Assembly: GCA_024036415.1 (NCBI GenBank)
Contig: JAMWET010002871.1
Span: forward strand, 284,501 to 348,500
DNA length: 64,000 nucleotides
From: Prochilodus magdalenae
Taxonomy: Eukaryota > Chordata > Actinopteri > Characiformes > Prochilodontidae
Reading direction: 5' to 3'
Shown: positions 53,966 through 64,000 of the stretch, one piece after another
How positions within the stretch are numbered: position 1 is the first letter of the stretch
Layout of the letters: every line of letters begins with the position of its first letter
Notes under the pieces: generated by a model
What the model was told of the DNA's origin: nothing
Database searches by the model: none
Seen by the model: the letters and a program-made list of their open reading frames with translations, nothing else
Translations under genes and position numbers: made by a program

Positions 53966-56900
53966 TGTTATAAAGGAAAAGGGTGAAAAAAAAAAACAGG
54001 GCTCCAGTATTTTAGAAACTGTTGCAAAGCTTGCACCTGTTTTTAGTACAAACACAACTCAATTGTACTTGTGCCATCGTACAAATTATGTCTGGCATAT
54101 GTGGTATTCCCTCGACATGCTATTTAGTTTGCTAGTATGCTGTTTTGGATGCAGCTGAACTGTGTTCATGTCGTTCTGCAATGAGAAGCTGTTTATAGTG
54201 CTGCATTCTAACGTTATAATGCGACTCTGCTAACTTGCTGACAAGCAGCCGCTGTAAGCATTCAATCATTGTTCGTGTCAGCCTTCATGTTTGAGCTATT
54301 CCTTCAAAAAAAAAAATGTAAATTTCATCTGCTATTTAAGCAAATCGATTGTGATGGATGGCATGTCGTGACCCTGATGTAGATTTTCTTTTTCTGCATT
54401 GAGCCAAAAAAATGTTTAACAAAGACATCAAACAAGTCCTGAAAAGGAAACGTAATGAGGTTAACGAGAACCGTATGCTGCCAGCTACGTGAGGTCTGTT
54501 TCAACACACGCATTCCTTCACAAACATGTCACTGCTTGATATCAAACCCATAAGACAATTCTCTCCACACCATGCGCCGGCTCCTCACTCCTCACAAGGA
54601 TATGTTATGAGTTTGTTTGGGTTCTGGAACGCGTCGTCCTCCCCTAAAGGTCATCAAATCCTGGCTTATTTCTGCCTGTGCTCCGTATTGAACAGGCTCT
54701 GTGTACACTTTCCAGCCCTTATATGTGCAGTATTGTTTGTAGTGAATTTCCTCCACATCTCTGCTGGTAGCTGCTGTCTTCTCTCAAACTGGTCAATCAC
54801 GCCAGACAGGCTATCGCCTCCTCTATGTTGGGTGGTGCTAGGAAATATAGGTATCTAATTTTGACACCCTTTCATCACCTTTTCATCCACAACTAGTACT
54901 GCTTCAGTCATTAAACGAAGGGCGTGAAATCAGATCTGACAGGGTGGAATGCGGTACCTTCCGGAAGTTCTAGATACCTTTTAATGTCTGAATGCAAACG
55001 GCAACCTAATCAGTGGGTTGTTGGAACCGCAAAGCTGCCAAAGGTAAAATACATGCTGTTATCTCTCTAGCTCTATCTGTCTATCTCTATCTATCTTCAG
55101 ATGAGGTTTCATATGTCTGTGCTTAATATAGAATTTCATTTTTCAAATTCTGCTTTGAATGAGGAACTTCGACAGCAAGTGTTCAAGCTAGCTGCAGATA
55201 GATTGGTGCTAACAATCTACTGGAATCCCTTGGGGGTGCTAGCAGTAGTTAGCATTATCAATGAGGTGGAAGTCCTCCTTCCCTCTCCCACCAATGTTTT
55301 GACTAAGTTTTGACTTTCATGGTCAAAATTGAACGATCAGTAGCCATAGCAAATTTGATGCAGTTATCAGCCCATACAAATTACATTCAAATGATTCAAA
55401 TGTCACTGTGCAGTTAGTTCCACGAATAAGTGAAGGCATGTACACTAGACTTACACGTTTAGTTTTTTTTTTCTTTTTCTTTTTCATTGTAATCAACTAA
55501 GCTTTAAAGTTAGCTGTTTTAATTGAAGCACTTCTTTTCAGTTGTCAGTGCATCGGTATTATTCGATATGTGGCACCTGTTGCAAACATAGACGCCCTAT
55601 TCTGCTAAAACTGAGGTTTTCCTCTGGGCTCAAGCGCAGTGCTCTAAAAGTGTTTTAACGTTTAGAGTTTGTTTTCCTGAAGGATTTTCTCATTAAGCTG
55701 CTGCACATATTAAGGTGCGGGATGTGTTGAGCTGCTGAACAGCTTTGGGATATAGTGTTGATTGTGAAAGAAACTAATTTTCTAGTCACTCTGTGACTCA
55801 TAAATGTCAGTAAAGTCATCTTTGTGAAGGTTAATGCTAGCAGATATACAGGTTGGAATTGGATGCGAGTCACGGTTACTGCTCTGTGTCACTGAAACGT
55901 ATGATGTAGATGAAGTTAAACTCAAGACTGTTTGAGGCACATGGATAGAATGGACAATATAACCCATGCAGGTCATCTACTGTCCATTTAAAAGGCTGAA
56001 TTTGAACAAATGTTGGCTGATCAACTCTGTACATTTTTGCCCTCTTTTATACGGTTCAGTTCCTTAGACCAGGCTTAGGCACGAACAGAATGAGGTTTGT
56101 TCAAGATCCGACAAACTGACCCTGTAAGTTAGTCATGTTCTGTTTAAGGCCTTTACTTTCAGTTACACTGTCACTCTATCATTTAGACCCAGCTGTTCAT
56201 CCGTTTTCCGGTTTCCCCCCCCTCCCTCTTTTATTACGGGTTTAATGACAGAAGAAGTCGGTGCCGTCACACAACCTGAGGCCACATCCGTCTGTTCCTG
56301 TGCTAATCACCCAGCCCAAGCTGAAGTGAGGTTGTGTTAAGTGATGGTGAGAATTACCTGAACATGGACCAGACATCTCATAGCATGTCTGCTGTGGTCT
56401 TAGCGATGACCTCATTGCGTCAGCATGACGGCCAGTCACACAGCTCCTGCTTCAGCCAGGTGTTATGCAATAATGAGAGCGTGTCTGTGCGTGTTTCCTC
56501 CCGGCCTGATCTCGCTCCGCACAGCCAGCAGCTCGGAGACTCAACCCATTTGAGTGCCGTTGAGAGATGTTGTAGAACACAATGTTCTCCCCCGACCCAC
56601 TGAAATTTATTACAGTTTTTAAATATCGAAGTTCAAAAAAGGTCTTAATTTGTGGTTGTAAAGTCGTTACGCATTCAGGTACACTTTGCATAAATGGAAA
56701 ATAGGTGCCCCAGCTCGAATCAAGATTTAAGTCTCTTAGAAGGCTTTTTTTTGTTTGGCTGTAAGCTCTTTCTAAGGCTTTTCTTAATGCTTGCTTTCTG
56801 ATGTTAAACCCCCGAGACTGTGTATAAACTGCAATTAAAGAATTTATAAATAATAAAAACTCAACACGAAAATGCTAGATCATGTCTTATTAACTCTGTT

Positions 56901-57879
56901 GCCTGTTTTAAAGGTATGCTCATTCTAACACTGATGCATACGACACAACAAAATCAGACTTGTTTAGGACATGGGCAACCGAAGACTAGAAATTATGTAA
57001 AATGTCCAAACAAAGAAAAGCTGAGCCCTCCGAGTATGGATGGGTGAACCTCAGTGCAGTGTACCTCAACAAGTGAGTGTTTTGCCCTCTAACCAACAGA
57101 CTCGGGGGATCTGGAAAAATATCTGTGCGTAAAGGGACAGGCTGAAAAACGCAGCTGAATGCTTGGGACCTTCTGATCCCTCCTTATGATGAAGATCCAC
57201 AGTTTGCTTTAGGAATACTTGGGCAAACTGCTATCTGTTAGCACAGTTATGAGTGTACCATATGTAGTGAAAGCCATATGTCAACATCTATTGAATTCCC
57301 TAGGCTTAAGCTCATCTGAAATGGGCTGACACATAGTGGTAACATGTGTTGTAGACTGATGAGTCAATCTTTCAGGTGTTTATCATCCAAATTGTTTCCA
57401 GTGTACGGTTTAAAGGCCTCATGGTATGAGAGACATCTGTGATGACACCTTGGGGTGTCTGTGTGTGTGTAAAAAGCTTTATGTCAAAAACAGATGGGAC
57501 AAATAAAAAAAAAGTTTGTCAGCAGCAATGTCCTGCCTTTTAGGTGACGTCTTTTTCAAGAACGTCTACACTCTTTTCAGTATGTGGATGATAAGCATGC
57601 ATGGCTTAAATCACAAATTTATTGTTTTGTACTATTTTGTAATGACAGGCAGGGCTTGTAATGTAAAACAGAACTCGCTGTGGTATTTTTGTACTATCTC
57701 ATAATGTCCCAACTTGTATGTTTTGGGATTGAGGTTTGTAGAACGTCTGTGGTTTGGTAGACATTCAGTGTCCCTGCCTTTCATAGCTGGGCACACGCTG
57801 TCTTTTCACCAGACACTGGGCTGATGGATTACATCACTGAAGCCAAACAAACGCACCACGCCTCTCCTCTTGAGTGACA

Positions 57880-57903
57880 CGCTAATGAATTAGCGCAGGA
57901 ATG
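57880..57903. promoter_or_regulatory. palindromic homeodomain site with adjacent TEAD motif
   Basis: CGCTAATGAATTAGCG (57880-57895) is a perfect 7+2+7 inverted repeat around TAAT-GA-ATTA, a paired-class P2-type homeodomain dimer site. GGAATG (57898-57903), a TEAD core, follows two bases later. Confidence 0.3.
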
Positions 57904-58886
57904 TGAGCACACAAGCAGAGTCTTACAGGCTTCCCGTGTTTAAACTGACATCAGTGTGGCTGGAGCAGCTCTACAGGTGTGTGCCAGATGACTGAGTAGT
58001 GCTGATTGGAGTTGTGCCGATTAGTTTGCGATGACGGAGGCGCAATTTACTGATTCATTCCTCCAGTTGGAAGGCTGGTGGAACACTGAGTTTTTGCTGA
58101 GATCGTAAGAGAAGAGAAAGTGGGGAAGAAGTGGTCAGATGTGGTGTTTGGAGAACAAACCGCGAAGGTTTTTTATTAGTACAGCCCAGACTAATAAAAG
58201 CAGCTCGGCAGGTTTTATCAGCTAAATGACGAATTGGAATATCACTGTTTGTTTGTTTGGAGAAATTCGTGAATGTTTGCCCCGTTGAAAGATTAATGAG
58301 TCTGTTTGACTTTATTTCTTCCCCACCCAAGCTGCTGTGATGTACTGCCTCTTGGCTGGCCAAGGCACCTTCATTTGTCTGGATCTGTATTCATTAGGAA
58401 ACATAGTAGCAGAGCTGTTCTACAGTCAGACCGTAACTGCTTTATCTTGGGCTTGCTCATGAAAAAATGTTGATTCTATATCAGCTAGGATATGAATAAC
58501 AGATTGCAGGGCTCTCCAACTCTGTGAGAGAGTGTGTTGTGTGTTTTTTTTTCTTTTTCCCCCCCAAGACCGTATTGACCAGACTTTGAAAAACCTTCAG
58601 AACCAACGACATAGTTTTGACTTATAAAGTGCAGAAAACCTGTAATTAACAGAAAATTACAGAGAGACTTCAGCAACTAAATATAATTTCAGACATTTCA
58701 GTGTTTAGTGCTCACTTTCCTACAGATTCTCCTTTTAAATCCGCAGGGATGGCTTTTAAACACTTCCAAAGTTCAGTCAGAGATGTTGGTTGCGGTCTTG
58801 ATTCCCATCAGTCAAGTCAACTCAATACCATATATGTATGTGTGCATGCGTTGGCTATAATGTTACTCTAAATGTTCCCTTCAGAC

Positions 58887-58928
58887 TCTCCTCCTCCTCC
58901 TCCTCCTCCTCCTCCTCCTCCTCCTCCT
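58887..58928 (+). repeat. (CTC)n microsatellite
   Basis: About 14 CTC units. The poly-proline or poly-glycine open frames over it are by-products. Confidence 0.95.
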
Positions 58929-59744
58929 GATGTTCTGGATGTTCTGTTTTTTAGTCCTCCCCTGTGTTCCATAGCTTCTCCATGGTGTTGCAGCATTCCT
59001 GGCATTTTTAGCACTGCCTTTCTATTCCTGGCTACATACAACAGCCTTTTGTCTCTGCGTCCAGATCCATGTAAAACCACTGGCCAAGCGTATGAGTCTT
59101 TAACACCTCAAAGAAATACTTTCCTGGTGAAATCACGGACATGAAGTAAGCGTGAGTGATGCAGCAAAAGTGTGACCTCAGATTTTCGTGATACATTTTA
59201 TGTACCACAGTGTTCGTAGGTTTATTGAGGTTGGAAAGGGCAAAACGAAGTTGGACAAAGACTTGGTGGTGGGGGTGGTGGAAGTACAAGCAGGCCAAGC
59301 TAAACCAGAGACCATGTTAATGGCCAAATGAAAGCTGAATATCTACTACAGCCTTCACTTTTACTAAATTGTGCTATTATGTTCTTTAGTTTGATAACAA
59401 TTAGTACTAAACATGCCATTACTGCCATTACGGCCGTGTTCACTTTAAAATGAGCAGAAGTAAAAAGGGCACCTGCTTTATGAATACTTCGTGATTTTGA
59501 ATTTGAGTAATCGGGTCGCTTGTCCAGAAACTCTGAGATTGGGGCAAGGCAACAGCTGGAGCACCCTTAAATGATCACAAACGACATTTCCATTTTCCAA
59601 CTGGATGTTTAAGACAATGTTGAAACACGGTGGCAGCATAGTCTCTGTATAGATCAGCATATCCTCCATATATGTAAGTTTTGCAGTTGTTCAAGAAGTG
59701 TTCTATGAGCGCTGTTGCTCATGGGATCTTCAGATAAAGCACAT

Positions 59745-59919
59745 TGTCACTGTCCAACGAATAACAAGGATCTCCAGAATGGCAAGTTTACAGCAGAGGG
59801 CAAAAACCTGATTGCATTTGAAAGTAAGTCAATGGAACCAGACATTTTTGCTAGCATGATTTGGATATTTCTGGTGATCCATATATCATGAAATGTCCAC
59901 CCAATGTAAACTGCAGCTG
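59745..59919 (+). repeat. dispersed repeat, copy 2 of 2
   Basis: Same segment order as 29549-29712: TGTCACTGTCCAA, ACAAGGATCT, AGTTTACAGCAGAGG, AATGGAACCAGAC, GCATGATTTGG, ATCATGAAATGTC, TGTAAACTGCAGCTG. Confidence 0.6.
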
Positions 59920-62900
59920 AAAATAAAAATCGGCAAAATTGGAGATGCATGGCTTTTATTTGACAGCAATAATATCATGAACCTATACATCAGGCTATAG
60001 CCATATCATTATATATCCCACACAGCAAAGCAATTCCCTTCACCTTCCTCTCTTCCACACAGGCGCCCACATTGTGAAGTCATTTATTAGACGTTTCCTT
60101 GTGTTGCGTGAAACAGGCGGGTGATTTAGATTCGTTTCCGCTCCTGTATGATGGATTGTTCACTCGGTTTGTATTATCACAGGTCAGGCTTACCAAGGCT
60201 TACCAATTATGATGTAACCTTTTGATGCGTTTGATCCTTCCTGCATTTATTCTAAGTTTTATTTCATCCTGTGTCAGTGGGGTGATCCACGGCCCTGTCT
60301 TTCGCTCTGTTACTTTCGGCAGTCAGCCTTTCGTCTGCGGCTTTTTTCCTTTCTCTGGTGATGGCTCCTCCAGGTCCCTGGGTGTGCATTACTCTTGACG
60401 TTTAATGAACTGCGAGAGAGATAAATCTGACGGGTGCTCAGTGCAAAACGTTTCTGCTCATAAAACTTGCTGTTTGTCGCTAATCTTATTGCCAGCAAGT
60501 CTAGGCCTGTGGATCAGAATACAGAAATCCTTGCCGCAGTGTGTGTGTGAATTGTTGATATGAGAATCTACAGGGGGTTTGGTTACTCACAGGGGCGCTG
60601 CTTTGCTGCCCCGACCAGCACTGGCCGCTCCCTCAGTGAAAGCACGGCCCCTTCCCTCAGAGATATTTATGGCTCCGTTTTGGCTGACGCAATGACAACC
60701 ATGTCCAGTGTTTAAGCTGCTAGTTGTGGGGTGGTCTCTAAACCTGCTGAGGGCGAAGTAAACTCTCTAAGCCATGCTGGTGCCGAATTTACAGAAGGGG
60801 GCTGATTTACATTGGCTATGGTGATTTAGAGGCCTTCTCAGTTAGCCTGACACAACCATCTGTCCAGCTAGTGTGCGGAGACCCTACCACATTGCGGAAT
60901 AGCACCTGAAGTCCTAGAAGGCATTTCTTTTGCATGCTGCGTGCCGTGGCACATGTTCAGCTTGGGTTCTGTAACTTCACAGCGCACATTCATCTCCCGC
61001 AGCGCGCGCCGGTGTGCTGGTTTTGATGTGAATGTGAACGAGCTCTTTTGCCTGCGGATGAGCCATGCTGATGAGGGTTTTTATGGCTTCGGCTGAAAGG
61101 CCTGAGCTCAGCACATCCCAGCCATCCTGCAGCGAGCCTAGGAACAGCTGCTCTGAACCTGAGCCTGAGAAACAGGTGCCTCTGTCCATCAGCGCAGACC
61201 TTGAGGTCTCCGGATAACTCTCTACGGTGTCCTCCTTTACACTTCCATTAACTCCCTTAGCTTAAAACTCTTGATCACCTCTAATCTCAGTCAAGTGCTG
61301 GTTCCAGCAACTTTCTACAGGTTTTCTCCTTTTAACCAAATATAGCCAAACCTTCAGTTGTAAATCTGACCCCTGTAGCGTTCAGTCGTATAAATCGCTC
61401 TAAATCGGGGGTTCTTGGCCTATTCCACCTCACAGACCCTCTATTTATCACTGAAAGCAATAAAGGTCCACCAGAGGGGGGAAAAGAAATGAACCCCCGA
61501 CACACAGAACCTGCGGAATTATGACCCGAGCAACAGCTTAAAGGTCACAGCGTCCATTTGAGTCCAGCAACAGACACCAAAATTCCATCCTAAAAATAAG
61601 AAGAATTATAAAATTAGAAAAGAGAACAAAAAGAGGAGTTATTTGCGTTTCTCCTTAGCTCACAGTTGTTGCCACATTAAGCGCAAATGACCTTTTAACC
61701 CGCGCAAGTACGAGTTAAGGATTAGCACCAGTAATGGCACACGGGAGAGGTTGCCTTATGCCAAAAACTCCTTTAACCTCTTAAGTAATGTTGGGATACA
61801 GTATATCTGTACTGGAGTAGCAGCACAGCATGACTACCACTAGACCACTCATTTTAGAAATTAAATCGAAGTTTAAACTAGACTAAAGCTAACGGGTAAA
61901 AGGCTAAATGTGTCTAACATGGATTTGAGCCAAAAGACTGAGATCAACTATCAAAATCAACAACTAAAAACAAATTAATTTGGTTCTGTATGCAAAATAT
62001 TTTGTGTGTGGCACTTCATCAGTCAAACAGGGCAGATTTTGCTGTCGTGGCAATCAGACATGATTGGGAAGCGTACTGACGATATCCATGAAATACAAAA
62101 ATAGTATTGTGACAGTGTGGTGTAGTTCATCACAATAATAAATACTGGCCTAAATATATCTTTATACATGGGCATATCCTTGTCCCTTCTTGGTCTTAAA
62201 CTAATTCTGTAGCTGTTCATTAATTAGATGCTTTATTTATTTATTTTTACCCCATTTTTAATCATTTTTCAGAAATGCAGGACAAGTGTCTTACATTCTG
62301 GGTCTTTTGCTGTTGAAGCAAGGTGTGACCCTGAACTTGGATAACCTGAAGTTAAGATAGTGGAAGCTCGAACTGTGCCAGATTTTAATCAGAATGTTTT
62401 CACAACCCATTTTATAATAGCAGGTGCTCATGAGTGGATGGGTTAAACATTGAGGAAGGCAATATACCAAGCGGCTTTGTTCCCAGTTGTTGCAGTTCTT
62501 TTGTGTAACTGTAGTTGATCGTTAGGTTATTCACTCATTTCTTTCACAGGTTTTTATGTCCTGTAATGCCATAACTGGTTACGGATCACCGACCCCCCCC
62601 CTACCCCACCCCCCCCTCAGTGGAGACCACCAGAGAAACTCTGAATCATCCTGTTTTACTGTAAATACAGTCACAGACGAGCAGATACTCTGACTAATGC
62701 TGCAAGGCTCCCATTTGAAACCTTGCTGAGAAAATAAGGCCATAGATGACTGGGGTCCAGAAACACATTTAAAATCTGAGAATCTTAAGATAGTAAAATT
62801 ATGATGATAAATACAGATCTCAGATGCCACAGTAAAAATAAGTAATTAATAGACTGTCTAAAGTTTACTCAGTCTTTTGTGTGTGCCAGTGAGTGGTAGC

Positions 62901-64000
62901 ATTTCAGCTTTACAGTCTCTGCTGTGCTTAATTCTCTAGCTAAGAGGAGTGAATGAGATTTTAAGCCACGTTTATAAGACTAAAACAAGTCTTAGTTACA
63001 TAGCTCAGACAGAACTAGCCAAACTCATACTATATTGTATATTTTCTTACTACTGCTGATAGAATATCAATCAAAATAAACGATATTACTGGGATTGTTC
63101 ATGAAATGTGTCTGTACTTTTGTCAGATTTTGGGATAAAGGAATTAATAGCTTGTAGTGCCGTAACTCCCACATCATTACACAACATCATTAACTAGCAT
63201 TAAGCTTTTACCGCATTAAGATGTTGGTCCTACATTAGTGTAATAAAAGGTAGAGGTTTCTATGTTTGCTTCTTTTGCTCATGTTGATTCTCTACTGGCT
63301 GGTTTCTCTGCCTTTCATAAAAACTGCCATACACTGTAAACGTAAACCTTCTATAAAGGCTTATTCCAAGCCTCAGTGCTCATAAAGGCTGCTTTCCCTT
63401 TCACCTAAAAGGGTTAGAACGACTTGCACTTGTTGGACAAAGCTTTTACAAGAGTCCAAGTATGTTAGGAGTTGGCAATATGATGATAAAAGATTATCAC
63501 AACGCTTGTGAGAGGCTTTTACGAGACACAATATTGAGGGTTTTTTTTAGGTTTGATTTTTTTTTTTGGAACAAACAGCCAGTAATGCTAAATGGGGCAT
63601 ATATTTTAATCAGATTTTAAAATTAAAAATTAAACTTGTGGCCAGGTTAAAATTTACTACCTGTATTCAGAACAGAATTTCTGTGTTTCTATAAACTCCG
63701 AGTGAGACAGTGCTGTTGTGTTATGGCCCTAAGATTTGTTAAGTGGGTATTAATGATATGATGTCACTGCACACTGGGGGATAAGGGGTGTAGTGAGAGC
63801 GTAAAGGTGTAAGTGCTTATGTAAGGGGTGTGTGGTGTTGAGGGTGGGACTCGGTAGGAAATGACTGCATGTCTGTGAACTGTGTGTGCTACAGATGTAA
63901 AAGTAGATGAAGGGCATCTTTCGGCTGGAACTCTTCTGAAATGGCGCTGTTACGAGTAGCCTTGTGTTGGGTCATTTTCAAATCCTATGTTTAATTTCTT

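Larger units (their letters stand above)
51834..64000 (+). other. pdlim7: PDZ-LIM gene intron 2 (part)
   Basis: At least 12.2 kb with no further PDZ exon: the expected continuation (GGKAAQA..GD type) was not seen in any frame. Contains microsatellites, two dispersed repeats and a few candidate regulatory motifs. Nothing else coding can be supported. Confidence 0.55.

Noticed and set aside
58868..59144. Poly-proline and poly-glycine open frames
   Set aside because: Caused by the CTC repeat; no splice or domain support.
60977..61189. 70-codon minus-strand ORF in a less repetitive patch
   Set aside because: Considered as a small gene or exon, but no splice signals or family match; kept only as possible conserved non-coding DNA.

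Overview
The window is nuclear DNA from a bony fish, most likely an ostariophysan teleost (tetra, catfish or knifefish type). The evidence is multi-exon genes with GT-AG introns that read as close relatives of human proteins, long AT-rich introns, and dispersed repeats of a kind I know from ostariophysan genomes (tRNA-derived SINEs, Tc1-type elements, palindromic TIR elements). There are no operons, CRISPR arrays or prokaryotic features. The order rnf44(+), faf2(-), higd2a(+), cltb(-), then an Enigma-type PDZ-LIM gene (+) matches the human 5q35 neighbourhood (RNF44, FAF2, CLTB, HIGD2A, and further away PDLIM7).

Layout. 1-11025: the 3' part of rnf44 (RING-H2 E3 ligase), with six coding exons (667-3179), a large intron holding a CpG-rich block (about 5640-6500), and a long ORF-poor T/A-rich tract that looks like its 3'UTR. 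The last coding exon, which should carry the final two RING cysteines, could not be found. 11026-12200: short intergenic DNA with a SINE. 12902-18946: faf2/ubxd8 on the minus strand, complete, 11 exons, 445 codons, followed by a promoter with two tandem TGACGT sites. 18947-20329: divergent spacer with a degenerate minisatellite. 20330-24436: higd2a, two exons, with an intron packed with repeats. 24986-25615: a foldback element. About 25800-39841: cltb (clathrin light chain b), minus strand, 5 constitutive exons plus the 54-nt neuron-specific exon. 39842-43797: repeat-rich spacer with a 300-bp GA tract. 43798-64000: the start of a PDZ-LIM gene (probably pdlim7); only its first PDZ exon is here and its second intron runs past the window end.

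The most interesting part is cltb. Two inverted copies of a roughly 500-bp element (29821-30355 and 34522-35004) bracket exon 4 and the neuronal exon. The neuronal exon also has a pyrimidine tract (PTB-like) upstream and two UGCAUG (RBFOX) motifs downstream. This is an arrangement expected to affect alternative splicing or to favour circular RNA. Intron 1 of cltb needs a GC-AG splice to keep the frame. The genes share no pathway: rnf44 (ubiquitin ligase) and faf2 (p97 adaptor for ER-associated degradation) are both ubiquitin-system genes, higd2a is mitochondrial, cltb is endocytic, and the PDZ-LIM gene is cytoskeletal.

All exon boundaries were read by eye from splice signals, frame continuity and remembered family sequence; no alignment or transcript was available.
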